Origin: Amylibacter sp. SFDW26
GTDB taxonomy: Bacteria > Pseudomonadota > Alphaproteobacteria > Rhodobacterales > Rhodobacteraceae
DNA length: 64,000 nt
NCBI RefSeq assembly: GCF_009184395.1
Contig: NZ_WEIC01000002.1
Location: 496,001-560,000 of the forward strand
Direction of reading: 5' to 3'
Shown: piece by piece, positions 18,791-27,704 of the stretch
Numbering within the stretch: position 1 is the first letter of the stretch
Layout: the number at the start of each line of letters is the position of its first letter
Made by a program: the position numbers and the translations under genes
Notes under the pieces: generated by a model
The model's database searches: none
Told to the model about the DNA's origin: nothing
The model's input: only the letters and a program-made list of their open reading frames with translations

Positions 18791-18821
18791 TTCAATTCAT
18801 CTGTGAGTGAGACAAAGTTTC

Positions 18822-18850
18822 TTGACAGAAACGGGCTTTGCTTGTCTGAT
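18822..18850 (+). promoter_or_regulatory. Promoter upstream of the flavin oxidoreductase
   Basis: A perfect -35 box TTGACA (18822-18827), a 17-base spacer and a weaker -10 box TCTGAT (18845-18850) lie 30 bases before the start codon at 18880. A 7-bp inverted repeat (GGCTTTG/CAAAGCC) spans 18834-18866 and covers the -10 region, which could be an operator. Confidence 0.55.
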
Positions 18851-18879
18851 TTTTTCAGCCCAAAGCCAATGGAGAGACT

Positions 18880-20916
18880 TTGTCGAACGATCCTTTATTA
18901 CAGCCCTATAAGCTGAAACATCTGACACTGAAAAACAGGATCATGACGACGGCGCATGAGCCTGCGTATCCAGAAGATGGTTTGCCCAAAGAACGGTATC
19001 GTGCGTATCATGAAGAGCGGGCAAAAGCGGGTGTCGGGATGACGATGACGGCAGGGTCGGCGATTGTATCGCGGGACAGTCCGCCATCGTTTAACAATAT
19101 TTTGGCTTATAAAGATGAAGTTGTGCCTTGGATCAAGCAATTGACCGATGCGTGTCATGAACATGGTGCGGCAGTGATGATCCAATTGACCCATTTGGGG
19201 TGGCGTACGGGCTGGAATAAGGGGGATTGGCTGCCATCGGTTTCATCTACGCATGGTAATGAACCTGCGCACCGTGCATTTCCTAAAAAGCTGGAAGACT
19301 GGGACATTCAACGGATCATTCGGGACTATGCGGATGCTGCGGAACGGATGAAAGCGGGTGGTATGGATGGGATCGAGCTGGAAGCCTATGGTCATTTGAT
19401 GGATGGGTTTTGGTCGTCTTATACGAATACGCTTGAAGGGGATTATAACGGCAGTTTAGAAAACCGTTTGCGGTTTTGTTTGGACGTGTTGGCGGCAATC
19501 CGTGAACGCGTAGGTTCAGAGTTTATCATTGGTATTCGCTATACAGCGGATGAGGTGGATAAAAGCGGGATCACGGCAGAGGATGGTTTGGAAATTGCCA
19601 AAATGCTGCGCGATAGTGGCATGGTGGATTTTCTGAATGTGATCCGTGGGCGTATTCATACGGATGCGGCTTTGACAGGGGTTATTCCGATACAGGGGAT
19701 GGTTTCTGCCCCACATCTGGACTTTGCAGGGGAAGTGCGACGTTTAACTGGAATGCCGACATTTCATGCGGCTAAGATCGCGGATGTGGCAACAGCGCGG
19801 CATGCGGTGGCAAATGGGCTGTTGGATATGGTGGGGATGACCCGTGCGCATATGGCTGACCCGCATATCGTGAAGAAAATTGTTGAGGGCCGTGAGGATG
19901 ATATTCGGCCCTGTGTTGGCGCGACCTATTGTTTGGATCGCATTTATCAAGGCGGCGAGGCGCTTTGTATTCATAATGCAGCTACGGGGCGTGAATTGAC
20001 GATGCCGCATGATGTGTTGCCTGCAAAGGTTTCCAAAAAGGTTGTTATAGTGGGCGCTGGGCCCGCTGGACTGGAAGCAGCGCGTGTTGCTGCAGAGCGT
20101 GAGCATCAGGTTGTTGTGTTTGAGGCGGCAGCGGATGCCGGTGGGCAGATACGATTAACGGCTTTGTCAGACAGACGGCGTGATATGATTGGCATTGTGG
20201 ATTGGCGCATGGCGCAATGTGCGGCGCGTGATGTGGAGTTTCGGTTTAACACATGGGCAGAGGTTGCGGATGTGGTTGTAGAGCAACCAGATGTGGTAAT
20301 CGTGGCGACTGGTGGCCTGCCTGATACAGACGTTCTGGAAGTGGGGAACGATCTGGTGGTGTCCAGTTGGGATATTATTTCAGGGGATGTGAAACCTGCG
20401 GATACTGTTTTGATTTATGATGATGCTGGAGATCATGCTGCATTGCAGGCGGCAGAGGTTGTGGCGACTGCGGGTGGTGCTGTTGAAGTTATGACGCCTG
20501 ATCGCAGCTTTTCGCCAGAGGTGATGGGGATGAATCTTGTGCCTTATGTGCGGGAGCTACAAAAGAAGGATGCGCAGTTCACAGTGACCCGTCGATTGAT
20601 GGGTGTGACACGCGAAGGCAATCAATTGAAGGCTGAGATTGGCACGGATTATAGTGATCTTCGCAGCCATAAGATGTATGATCAGGTGGTGGTGAACCAT
20701 GGAACATTGCCGATGGATGATCTGTATTTTGAACTGAAACCAATGTCGTCTAATTTGGGTGAGGTTGATTATGATGCTTTGATTGCAGGCGGTGCGCAGA
20801 CGATTAAGACCAATCCTGATGGTGCGTTTCAATTGTTCCGTATTGGTGATGCGGTGTCAGCACGCAACACACATGCCGCGATTTATGATGCTTTGCGATT
20901 GGTGAAGGATATTTGA
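18880..20916 (+). CDS. TMADH/dienoyl-CoA reductase-like FMN-FeS-FAD oxidoreductase
   Basis: A 678-residue two-part enzyme. Residues 1 to about 370 are an Old-Yellow-Enzyme-type FMN barrel; residues about 385-678 are an FAD/NAD(P)-binding domain (KKVVIVGAGPAGLEAAR). The family includes trimethylamine dehydrogenase, FadH and N-methylproline demethylases that act on betaines such as stachydrine; the last is my best guess for the substrate class. The Fe-S region reads Cys345-x2-Ala348-x2-Cys351-x11-Cys363: the second of the usual four ligands is Ala. The start is TTG at 18880 with GGAGAG four bases upstream; the nearby ATG at 18869 is out of frame. The gene stands alone. Confidence 0.85.
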   Translation: MSNDPLLQPYKLKHLTLKNRIMTTAHEPAYPEDGLPKERYRAYHEERAKAGVGMTMTAGSAIVSRDSPPSFNNILAYKDEVVPWIKQLTDACHEHGAAVMIQLTHLGWRTGWNKGDWLPSVSSTHGNEPAHRAFPKKLEDWDIQRIIRDYADAAERMKAGGMDGIELEAYGHLMDGFWSSYTNTLEGDYNGSLENRLRFCLDVLAAIRERVGSEFIIGIRYTADEVDKSGITAEDGLEIAKMLRDSGMVDFLNVIRGRIHTDAALTGVIPIQGMVSAPHLDFAGEVRRLTGMPTFHAAKIADVATARHAVANGLLDMVGMTRAHMADPHIVKKIVEGREDDIRPCVGATYCLDRIYQGGEALCIHNAATGRELTMPHDVLPAKVSKKVVIVGAGPAGLEAARVAAEREHQVVVFEAAADAGGQIRLTALSDRRRDMIGIVDWRMAQCAARDVEFRFNTWAEVADVVVEQPDVVIVATGGLPDTDVLEVGNDLVVSSWDIISGDVKPADTVLIYDDAGDHAALQAAEVVATAGGAVEVMTPDRSFSPEVMGMNLVPYVRELQKKDAQFTVTRRLMGVTREGNQLKAEIGTDYSDLRSHKMYDQVVVNHGTLPMDDLYFELKPMSSNLGEVDYDALIAGGAQTIKTNPDGAFQLFRIGDAVSARNTHAAIYDALRLVKDI

Positions 20917-20951
20917 ACCTCAGCCCCAAATGGAACTGAGGTTCTGCGGTA

Positions 20952-21572
20952 TTATTCAGCTGCAATAGCAGCTGCTTCTAGTGCAGTTGCAAGCTCGCCA
21001 TCTGGGTCTGCTGTGACGAGAGACGGTTGGAAACGGACAGTGTTGATGTCAGTTATGCCTATGACATTTAGCCACCAATCTAAGTAAGCAGAATGGAAGT
21101 CGCTGCCGTATTTTGGATCAGCATCTGGGGCGTAAACGCCAGATGTATAAAATACACTGGCCTTTTTGTTTTCTAACAACCCAAAGTACCCTTGTTCAGG
21201 ATCAAATCCGAAGAGCAAACCTGGTTGTGTGATGATGTCGATGTATTGTTTAAGCTTATATGGAATACCGCCATTCCACATTGGCACTGAAAACACATAT
21301 TGATCCGCTTGCGTAAAACGGTTCGTGATTTCTACAACTTGATCCCATGCGGATTGGCGTGTGCTGTCCATATCGCCCACACCAAAGAATGTCATTTTTG
21401 CTGCGGCTTTATCCCCGTCAAAATCGATCAGGTCTTCTTGCCATAAATCAAGCGTATCTACCTCTAGGCTCGGGTCCGCTAATTTCAACGCGTCTATATG
21501 GGTTTGTGCCAGTTGAGTTGATTTTGAATCTTCGCCGCGAGGAGAGGCGATGATGTAAAGTAGTTTGGTCAT
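20952..21572 (-). CDS. azoR: FMN-dependent NADH:quinone/azo oxidoreductase
   Basis: A 206-residue flavodoxin-fold reductase of the AzoR/quinone reductase family, with N-terminal IIASPRGEDSKSTQLA (FMN phosphate loop) and VFSVPMWNGGIPYKLKQYID (flavin-binding segment). It performs two-electron reduction of quinones and azo dyes, a protective role. The gene is divergent from a CGNR zinc-finger regulator, with repeat elements in the 121-base spacer, so it is probably that regulator's target. Confidence 0.9.
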   Translation of the reverse strand: MTKLLYIIASPRGEDSKSTQLAQTHIDALKLADPSLEVDTLDLWQEDLIDFDGDKAAAKMTFFGVGDMDSTRQSAWDQVVEITNRFTQADQYVFSVPMWNGGIPYKLKQYIDIITQPGLLFGFDPEQGYFGLLENKKASVFYTSGVYAPDADPKYGSDFHSAYLDWWLNVIGITDINTVRFQPSLVTADPDGELATALEAAAIAAE

Positions 21573-21604
21573 TGGGGAATCTCCGTGTAACTTTCTAAAT
21601 ATAA

Positions 21605-21657
21605 TTTTGATGGTTACTTGTGTTAATGTAACTTGTCAAACATTGTTTTGATGGTTA
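21605..21657. promoter_or_regulatory. Direct repeat in azoR/CGNR intergenic region
   Basis: The 12-base sequence TTTTGATGGTTA occurs at 21605-21616 and again at 21646-21657, a 41-base period (about four helical turns). Between the copies lies an inverted repeat GTTAC-N10-GTAAC (about 21613-21632). A repressor, most simply the adjacent CGNR protein, could bind here. Function is inferred. Confidence 0.45.
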
Positions 21658-21693
21658 ACTATTTGGTGATCGTCTTATGTATAGGAATGCCTT

Positions 21694-22293
21694 GTGATTG
21701 ATAATGTGCGACCCGATCCGTTTTTAATCGCAGATAATGCTGCGCTTGATTTCATGAACTCTGAATGTTTTTTCGGGGACGGCATGATTGAATGGATTGG
21801 TAACGGTGCTGATTTGTTAAGTTGGATGGTAAAATCTGACTTGATTACAGAGGATATCAGAGTTGCATCTGAAAGACAGTTTTCTCAGAAATCGCTTGAT
21901 GATGTCGCTATAAAAGCGCGTAGTTTGCGGGATTGGTTGCGTGCGTTTACTGCGGGTTCGGAAAAGTCAGATTTGAAAATACTGACGGATATTCTGGCCA
22001 AAGATAATCTTTATTGGACTGTAACCCAAGGTGATGATGATCATGCATTGGTTTGGAGGCAAGAACGCACCTATAAAAAAGCATCAGATCTTTTACTGCC
22101 AATTGCAGAGGTGATTGGGGACTTTATTTGCAATGTTGATCATACGCATACAAGGAATTGCGAAGGCCCCCAATGTACGCTTTGGTTTAATGATGTCACA
22201 AAGAACCGTAAGCGCCGTTGGTGTAGTATGAGTGTTTGTGGTAACCGCGCCAAGGTTGCAGCGCATAGAGAGCGCAAACGAAAGCTTGGTTAG
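21694..22293 (+). CDS. CGNR zinc-finger transcriptional regulator
   Basis: A 199-residue protein with an N-terminal ABATE-like stress-sensing domain (residues 1 to about 140) and a C-terminal CGNR zinc finger: CEGPQCTLWF, then RRWCSMSVCGNRAKV, giving four Cys ligands, followed by a basic tail. The start is GTG at 21694 with AGGA seven bases upstream. Proteins of this type are presumed DNA-binding regulators. Its divergent arrangement with azoR suggests control of that gene. The 3' end overlaps the convergent LysE-family gene by 4 bases. Confidence 0.85.
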   Translation: MIDNVRPDPFLIADNAALDFMNSECFFGDGMIEWIGNGADLLSWMVKSDLITEDIRVASERQFSQKSLDDVAIKARSLRDWLRAFTAGSEKSDLKILTDILAKDNLYWTVTQGDDDHALVWRQERTYKKASDLLLPIAEVIGDFICNVDHTHTRNCEGPQCTLWFNDVTKNRKRRWCSMSVCGNRAKVAAHRERKRKLG

Positions 22294-22892
22294 TTTTGTG
22301 TCAGCAAGCGTATCCCAAGTGCGCCTAATACAACGGAAGACACGCGGTCGATGTATTTCTTTAAACGTATGTAAAATGCACTGACTGTCTTTGTGCTCAT
22401 CCCTATGGCCATAGCTGTATAGAACATCAGTTCTACAATTAGGTGGTTTAACACGACGGTAGCATTTTCTGCGAAGGTCATGCCTTTTGGAAAGATCACA
22501 ACCAATACAGCGGCTGCGAAGAGTACGGATTTTGGATTTAGCAGGTTGATTAGAACGCCTTGTAGGAATGCGCGGTTGGATGGTTTGGTTTCGGTTTCCA
22601 ATACATCATTTGCGCTGCGCCACATTTTGAAAGCGATATAGAGCAAGTAAACTGCGCCGATAATTTTTACGGCAGTGTAAGCCCATGGAAATATTTTAAA
22701 GACTGTATCCAAACCCAAGAGCGCCATAAGCGTCCACATAGCAGCGACTGATCCCAAACCAAACCCAAGAGCGATGCCGGCTGTGCGGCCTGCGTTTAAC
22801 GTTGTGCGGATCATAACCAAAAAGGCAGGGCCGGGGCTGGCGAGTGCTGCTAATAATGCGATGTTAAATATGATGAGATGTTCAAAAGTCAT
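22290..22892 (-). CDS. LysE/RhtB-family amino acid exporter
   Basis: A 200-residue inner-membrane protein with about six hydrophobic segments and the family motif LASPGPAFLVMIRTTL near the N-terminus, plus LLNPKSVLFAAAV. Members export amino acids or homoserine lactone-type compounds; the substrate is not predictable. Its start overlaps the stop of the YjbR-like gene upstream by 4 bases (ATGA), so the two are translated together. Confidence 0.9.
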   Translation of the reverse strand: MTFEHLIIFNIALLAALASPGPAFLVMIRTTLNAGRTAGIALGFGLGSVAAMWTLMALLGLDTVFKIFPWAYTAVKIIGAVYLLYIAFKMWRSANDVLETETKPSNRAFLQGVLINLLNPKSVLFAAAVLVVIFPKGMTFAENATVVLNHLIVELMFYTAMAIGMSTKTVSAFYIRLKKYIDRVSSVVLGALGIRLLTQN

Positions 22893-23248
22893 TCTATAAA
22901 ACCCAGTTCACGTTGTTTCTTTTTGGTCAGGCCTTCGATGACCAGCTCGTATGAATATGTCAGATGTTTTTTCAACTCTTCATCCGATAATCCTGGCTCT
23001 TCGTAATGCTGTATCCATTTCATGCCGCGTGATGCCAAATAGGGCGCTGGGCGTAATCCTGGCATGTCGGGCAAGATTTCGAATGCCATTTCGGTCACTT
23101 TGAATGTGAAAGCATCAGCCTCTTTGTTCCAGCCGCAAATAGCAAAGACCTTACCGCCGACTTTCCACACATCTGAGTTGCCCCACTGCATGACATGTGT
23201 CGTTTGCGGGAGGCTTTTGCAAAAAGTGTTGAATTCATCACGGGTCAT
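22889..23248 (-). CDS. MmcQ/YjbR-family DNA-binding-like protein
   Basis: A 119-residue protein of the MmcQ/YjbR family (CyaY-like fold with a double-wing surface). Conserved pieces are VMQWGNSDVWKVGGKVFAICGW near the N-terminus, PGLRPAPYLASRGMKW and the C-terminal SYELVIEGLTKK. The molecular role of the family is not established. It is the first gene of a two-gene unit with the LysE-type exporter. Confidence 0.88.
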   Translation of the reverse strand: MTRDEFNTFCKSLPQTTHVMQWGNSDVWKVGGKVFAICGWNKEADAFTFKVTEMAFEILPDMPGLRPAPYLASRGMKWIQHYEEPGLSDEELKKHLTYSYELVIEGLTKKKQRELGFIE

Positions 23249-23356
23249 AAAGGTAGCTTAGAAGTGAATTAGAGTGTTGCAAAGATGAATTTATAGGTCT
23301 TGCAGGATTTTGGTTGTGTTGATTAGGTGCTTTTAACAAAATTAAGGATCCAACCG

Positions 23357-24445
23357 ATGTCAGCGCTTTTCACACCGTTCACAATAAAAGATATCACATT
23401 TCGCAACCGCATTGGGGTTTCCCCTATGTGCCAATATTCCTCTGTCGATGGTTTGGCGAATGATTGGCATATGGTGCATCTGGGATCGCGTGCCGTGGGG
23501 GGCGCTGGGCTGATTATTGCAGAGGCTACGGCTGTGCGGGCTGATGGGCGGATTACGCCAAGCTGTGCAGGGTTGTGGAATGATGCACAAGTCGAGGCGT
23601 TGATCCCGATTAACCGCTTTATTGCTGATCACGGTGCGGTTCCTGCTGTTCAAATTGGTCATGCAGGCCGCAAAGGATCGTCTGCACGTCCATGGGATGG
23701 GGGTGCGCACCTAAAGGATGAAGAGGGTGGATGGCCTATTATAGGGCCAGCCGGTGAAGCCTTTGATGATGACGGCGTGCGTTTGTGGAAAACGCCAAGT
23801 CAAATGTCCAAGGATGATATTGCGGATATGCAAAAGGCTTTTGTCGAGAGTGCAAAACGTGCTTTGGCGGCAGGATATCAAGTTTTGGAACTACATGGGG
23901 CGCATGGATATTTGTTGCACAGCTTTTTCACGCCTTTGGTGAATACGCGGGATGATGAATACGGCGGTGACACACGTGGGCGTGCCCGCATGATGTTGGA
24001 AACGGTTGATGCTGTGCGGGCTGTGTGGCCTGAAAATCTGCCATTGGGTGTGCGGTTATCTGCGGCGGATTGGATTGATGGTGGTTTAACCGTTCAGGAT
24101 AATATTCAGATGTCAAAATGGCTGAAAGAACGCGGCGTTGATTTTGTGGATTGTTCTGGCGGCGGGGCAACCCCTGCGGCGCGTGCCTCTGTTGGGACGC
24201 GGACGGCTGATCAAGTTGGGTTGGCTGAACAAATTCGGGCAGAAGCGGGTATCGCAACGATGGCTGTTGGAGCGATTACAGATGCACAGCAAGCTGAACA
24301 GGTAATTGCAAGTGGTCAGGCGGATATGGTGCTGCTTGCACGTCAGATGTTACGCGATCCGTATTGGCCAATGCATGCAGCCCAAGAGTTGGGTGCAGAT
24401 GTAAAAGCACACATCCCAGTGCAAAACGGGTTTTTTGTTGGTTAG
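23357..24445 (+). CDS. Old Yellow Enzyme family NADPH:flavin oxidoreductase (YqjM-like)
   Basis: A 362-residue FMN barrel of the thermophilic-like/YqjM class: MSALFTPFTIKDITFRNRI, the redox-modulating Cys in SPMCQYSSVDG, HAGRKGS (His/Arg substrate and flavin contacts), HGAHGYLLHSFFTPLVN and the C-terminal LLARQMLRDPYW. Such enzymes reduce the C=C bond of enones and nitro compounds and take part in oxidative stress defence. The ATG at 23357 has AAGGA upstream, whereas the upstream in-frame codon at 23327 has no such site. It ends in a 4-base convergent overlap with an OhrR-type regulator. Confidence 0.92.
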   Translation: MSALFTPFTIKDITFRNRIGVSPMCQYSSVDGLANDWHMVHLGSRAVGGAGLIIAEATAVRADGRITPSCAGLWNDAQVEALIPINRFIADHGAVPAVQIGHAGRKGSSARPWDGGAHLKDEEGGWPIIGPAGEAFDDDGVRLWKTPSQMSKDDIADMQKAFVESAKRALAAGYQVLELHGAHGYLLHSFFTPLVNTRDDEYGGDTRGRARMMLETVDAVRAVWPENLPLGVRLSAADWIDGGLTVQDNIQMSKWLKERGVDFVDCSGGGATPAARASVGTRTADQVGLAEQIRAEAGIATMAVGAITDAQQAEQVIASGQADMVLLARQMLRDPYWPMHAAQELGADVKAHIPVQNGFFVG

Positions 24446-24891
24446 GGTACGCTGTTTGCTTTGGCTTTGAATACTTTGACTTGTGCCAATAAAGCCTCTG
24501 CTTCATCCGCGTTAGCATTTAAGGCGCAGCCAAGGTCATGAGGAACTTGTAATGCTTTTTCGCGATATCCTTTGCCTTTGTCCGTTAGGAAAATATGGAC
24601 GCGGCGTTCATCTTGTTTTGAGCGTTTGCGTTTGATTAGATCGAGCTTTTCCAATCGTTGAACCAGTGGTGTTGTGGTTGCGGGTTCTAATTCCAAGTAT
24701 TGTGCAAGGGTCTTGATGGTGATGCCGTCCTGTTCCCATAAAACAAGTAAGGACAGATATTGTGGGTAGGTGATATCCATATCGGCCAGAATGGTTGCGT
24801 ATTTCTTGGTGATTAAGCGAGATGTCGAATAGAGCGCGAAACAGAGCTGGTCTTCTAGACGCAGTGGATTTTGTGAATCGCAGTTTGACAT
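24442..24891 (-). CDS. MarR-family, OhrR-like peroxide-sensing regulator
   Basis: A 149-residue winged-helix repressor. LEDQLCFALYS near the N-terminus contains the reactive Cys17 found in OhrR proteins; YPQYLSLLVLWEQDGIT and EPATTTPLVQRLEKLDLIKRKRS (recognition helix and wing) with DERRVHIFLTDKG follow. OhrR senses organic peroxides and usually controls an ohr peroxidase, which is not next to it here. The convergent Old Yellow Enzyme gene may belong to the same regulon (inference). Confidence 0.88.
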   Translation of the reverse strand: MSNCDSQNPLRLEDQLCFALYSTSRLITKKYATILADMDITYPQYLSLLVLWEQDGITIKTLAQYLELEPATTTPLVQRLEKLDLIKRKRSKQDERRVHIFLTDKGKGYREKALQVPHDLGCALNANADEAEALLAQVKVFKAKANSVP

Positions 24892-24979
24892 GGGTTTGCC
24901 CTGTTCGTGGTATACTTAGTAACTGTAATAATTAGCGCACTAGGTAATGAATGGCAAATTCAAGCATTAGAGAAAGTTA

Positions 24980-25001
24980 GGGGCAACCCGAAGGCCGCCC
25001 C
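24980..25001 (-). terminator. Terminator of the alanine/glycine symporter gene
   Basis: In the minus-strand transcript, GGGGCGGCC and GGTTGCCCC pair over 9 bp (two G-U pairs) around a TTCG tetraloop, 20 bases after the symporter stop codon. The G-U pairs exist only in this direction, which supports termination of the minus-strand gene. The T-tract is short. Confidence 0.7.
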
Positions 25002-25020
25002 CATCAGGGATGTTAGCATT

Positions 25021-26556
25021 CTAGTGTTCGAATTTTTTGATTTCACCAGATGCTAGGCGCTCTTTGTATGAGTTGAACTCGTTTTTCACGACTGACATCA
25101 AGAAATACAAACCTGTGATATTCACAACGGCCATCGCAAAGATTGCTGCATCAGAGAAGTCGATGACTGGGCCAAGGCTGGCTGCGGCACCAATTACGAT
25201 GAATACACAAAAGATGATTTTGAATGTAAGCTCAGAGTTTTTGCTTTCGCCAAACAGGTATGTCCATGCTTTCAAGCCGTAGTATGACCATGAGATCATT
25301 GTTGAGAATGCGAACAAAATCACTGCAACCGCTAGAACATATGGGAACCAGCTGAAGGCTGATGCAAAGGCCGCTGATGTCAGTGCAACACCAGATGTGC
25401 CGCCTACAGTTGCGATTTTACCTGCTTCGATTGCATAGTTACCAGTTGCGGGATCAACGATCAGCTGACCAGAGATTGTGATTACCAAAGCTGTCATTGT
25501 ACAAATTACAACAGTATCGATGAACGGCTCTAGCAGGGATACAAAACCCTCTGTGATTGGCTCTTTTGTTCTCACCGCAGAGTGGGCAATCGCCGCTGAA
25601 CCAACACCAGCTTCGTTAGAGAAGGCCGCACGTTTGAAACCTTGGATCAAGGCACCAACCATACCACCTGCAACACCTAGGCCAGTGAATGCGCCAGCAA
25701 AGATTTGGCCAAAAGCCCAACCGATTTGGTCAAAGTTCACCAATAGGATGATCAAAGCTGCTGTCACGTACATGACGCCCATGAATGGAACGACTTTTTC
25801 TGTTACGCGTGCGATTGATTTCACACCGCCAACGATCACAATGAACACGACTGCTGCAAATACGATGCCTGTGATCCAACCTGGGAAGTCACCGACAATG
25901 CCAGAGATTTGAGCATGTGCTTGGTTCGCTTGGAACATGTTACCACCACCAAGTGCACCCAAAATACAGAAGATTGCGAACAGCACGGCTAGGAATTTAC
26001 CACCTGGTAAACCTTTTTCTGCGAAGCCCTTTGAAATGTAATACATTGGACCACCAGAAACGGTGCCGTCTGGATATTCATTCCTGTATTTTACGCCGAG
26101 CGTACATTCGGTGAATTTAGATGCCATGCCCAAAAGACCGGCAAGAATCATCCAGAATGTTGCACCTGGCCCACCGATGCCGACCGCCACTGCAACGCCT
26201 GCGATGTTACCCAAGCCGACCGTGCCAGAAAGAGCTGTTGCGAGAGCTTGGAAGTGACTAACTTCACCTGCGTCATTTGGATCAGAGTAATCACCCTTTA
26301 CCAATGAAATGGCGTGTTTGAAGAATTTCAATTGCACGAAGCCAAAGTACAGTGTGAAAACTGTGGCTGCGATTACGAGCCACATCACGATCCATGGAAA
26401 TGCTGTTCCTGGAATTGGCGCAAAGATAAAGCTTACGAATGGGCCTGTGAAGGCAGCGAAGGCTTCGTTTACTTGTTCGTCGATGCCTGCAGATGCTGGC
26501 ATTGTCGATGCAGTTAATGCGCTTAAGGCAAGCGCTGGTGTGTACAGATTTTTCAT
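25021..26556 (-). CDS. Alanine/glycine:cation symporter (AGCS family)
   Basis: A 511-residue inner-membrane Na+/amino acid symporter with about 11 hydrophobic segments. Family sequences include [33 protein letters not shown] and [16 protein letters not shown]. The protein also has a Ser/Thr/Ala-rich N-terminal segment that resembles a signal peptide ([15 protein letters not shown]). The start ATG at 26556 has GGGGGA six bases upstream; an in-frame ATG at 26568 overlaps the stop of the preceding stress-protein gene. The two genes form one unit, divergent from an Lrp-type regulator. Confidence 0.92.
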   Translation of the reverse strand: MKNLYTPALALSALTASTMPASAGIDEQVNEAFAAFTGPFVSFIFAPIPGTAFPWIVMWLVIAATVFTLYFGFVQLKFFKHAISLVKGDYSDPNDAGEVSHFQALATALSGTVGLGNIAGVAVAVGIGGPGATFWMILAGLLGMASKFTECTLGVKYRNEYPDGTVSGGPMYYISKGFAEKGLPGGKFLAVLFAIFCILGALGGGNMFQANQAHAQISGIVGDFPGWITGIVFAAVVFIVIVGGVKSIARVTEKVVPFMGVMYVTAALIILLVNFDQIGWAFGQIFAGAFTGLGVAGGMVGALIQGFKRAAFSNEAGVGSAAIAHSAVRTKEPITEGFVSLLEPFIDTVVICTMTALVITISGQLIVDPATGNYAIEAGKIATVGGTSGVALTSAAFASAFSWFPYVLAVAVILFAFSTMISWSYYGLKAWTYLFGESKNSELTFKIIFCVFIVIGAAASLGPVIDFSDAAIFAMAVVNITGLYFLMSVVKNEFNSYKERLASGEIKKFEH

Positions 26557-26567
26557 AATTTCCCCCA

Positions 26568-27005
26568 TTATCCGACAACGGTGACAGGCAAGCTGGCACT
26601 CATGACAAGATTTGCAGTAGAACTGCCAAAGATACGTTTGGCGAAGCCGCCTTCGGAAGAACGGCTGACGATAATTTGGTCGGCATTTTCTTCTACTGAA
26701 ATTGCATTCAACGTGTCGGCAACGTCACCATGGCGCACCAATCCTTTGGCTTTCACGCCGTCATCTTTTAGCGCTTTGACAGCGGGGTCGATGATGCGTT
26801 CCATTGCTGTTGCAATTTCTTCCTCGCGACGTTTATGGCGCTGTGCGTTTTCTTCTGCTGTTTGGAATGAATATGGGGACCATTCGATAACATATACGAT
26901 TAATAATTCGCATTTGCCGATCAGTCCTGCCATTCGTTTTGCATAAGCTAAGGCGCGATCACCAGACCCTTGCCCGTCTAAGCCTACTACTAAAGTTGTG
27001 GTCAT
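26568..27005 (-). CDS. Universal stress protein (UspA family)
   Basis: A 145-residue Usp-fold protein. The start [22 protein letters not shown] has the beta-strand and Asp of the family, and [13 protein letters not shown] plus the nucleotide-binding [18 protein letters not shown] near the C-terminus match the ATP-binding G-2x-G-9x-G(S/T) pattern only loosely. The ATG at 27005 has AGGAGAG upstream and is preferred to the longer frame. Usp proteins beside membrane transporters often tune transport by nucleotide binding; here the partner would be the symporter that follows (inference). Confidence 0.87.
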   Translation of the reverse strand: MTTTLVVGLDGQGSGDRALAYAKRMAGLIGKCELLIVYVIEWSPYSFQTAEENAQRHKRREEEIATAMERIIDPAVKALKDDGVKAKGLVRHGDVADTLNAISVEENADQIIVSRSSEGGFAKRIFGSSTANLVMSASLPVTVVG

Positions 27006-27056
27006 ATCAGTCTCTCCTACTGTTTTCCCAATTCGATCATCATCACGGAAAGCAAC

Positions 27057-27076
27057 CAATATTCTTGCGAATATTG
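27057..27076. promoter_or_regulatory. Perfect inverted repeat, probable Lrp-type operator
   Basis: The 20-base element CAATATTCTTGCGAATATTG has 8-base arms and a 4-base centre. It lies between the divergent usp-symporter unit and the Lrp-type regulator. A second dyad, CATTATT-N5-AATAATG, lies at 27166-27184, just before the regulator. Lrp-family proteins bind AT-rich dyads of this kind in their own promoter region. Confidence 0.55.
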
Positions 27077-27218
27077 TTCTGATTCTGATCTCGATATTGT
27101 CTTTGATAGTCTTGCTTCCAATTATATTTTTAGGTATTATGTCTAGTAATAGGCACTTTAATTGGCATTATTATGGGAATAATGGCTTTATATAGGTTTA
27201 AAATAGGAAAAAAGACTA

Positions 27219-27704
27219 TTGTATAGGAAGTTAGACTTAATTGATAAGAAGATTTTGGATGAACTTCAAAAAAATGGGCGCTTATCGATCGTTGATTTGG
27301 CGGAGAGGGTTAATTTGACTAAGACACCTTGTTCCGAACGTGTGAAGCGATTGGAAAAAGATGGTGTGATTGACAGCTACCGTGCGATTTTAAACCCAGC
27401 GATGGTCGGTATGAACCACGTGACGATGGTGCATATTAGTTTAAGCTCGATCAGCAATGAGTTGCTGATCGAATTTAATGAAGCGGTGAAAAAGATATCA
27501 GAGGTTCAAAGTTGCCTGATGATAGCTGGGCAATTTGATTACATGTTGATGGTACGATCTCGCGACATCGCGCATTTCCGAGATCTGTTGGGGGAAAAGA
27601 TCAGTAAATTACCCGGTGTGAATCAGACCAATTCGTTTGCTGTTATGGAAACGGTGAAAGAAAGGGGCGGTATTAATATGACAGACATGAGGTCTGGGAT
27701 CTAA
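27219..27704 (+). CDS. Lrp/AsnC-family transcriptional regulator
   Basis: A 161-residue regulator with the helix-turn-helix KLDLIDKKILDELQKNGRLSI...LTKTPCSERVKRLEKDGVI (residues about 4-55) and a RAM ligand-binding domain (GQFDYMLMVRSRDIAHFRDLL). The TKTPCSERVKRLE segment resembles PutR-type regulators of proline/alanine use. The start is TTG at 27219 with AGGA about ten bases upstream; no ATG gives a full N-terminus. It is divergent from the amino acid symporter and is its probable regulator. Its 3' end overlaps trmL by 4 bases. Confidence 0.9.
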   Translation: MYRKLDLIDKKILDELQKNGRLSIVDLAERVNLTKTPCSERVKRLEKDGVIDSYRAILNPAMVGMNHVTMVHISLSSISNELLIEFNEAVKKISEVQSCLMIAGQFDYMLMVRSRDIAHFRDLLGEKISKLPGVNQTNSFAVMETVKERGGINMTDMRSGI

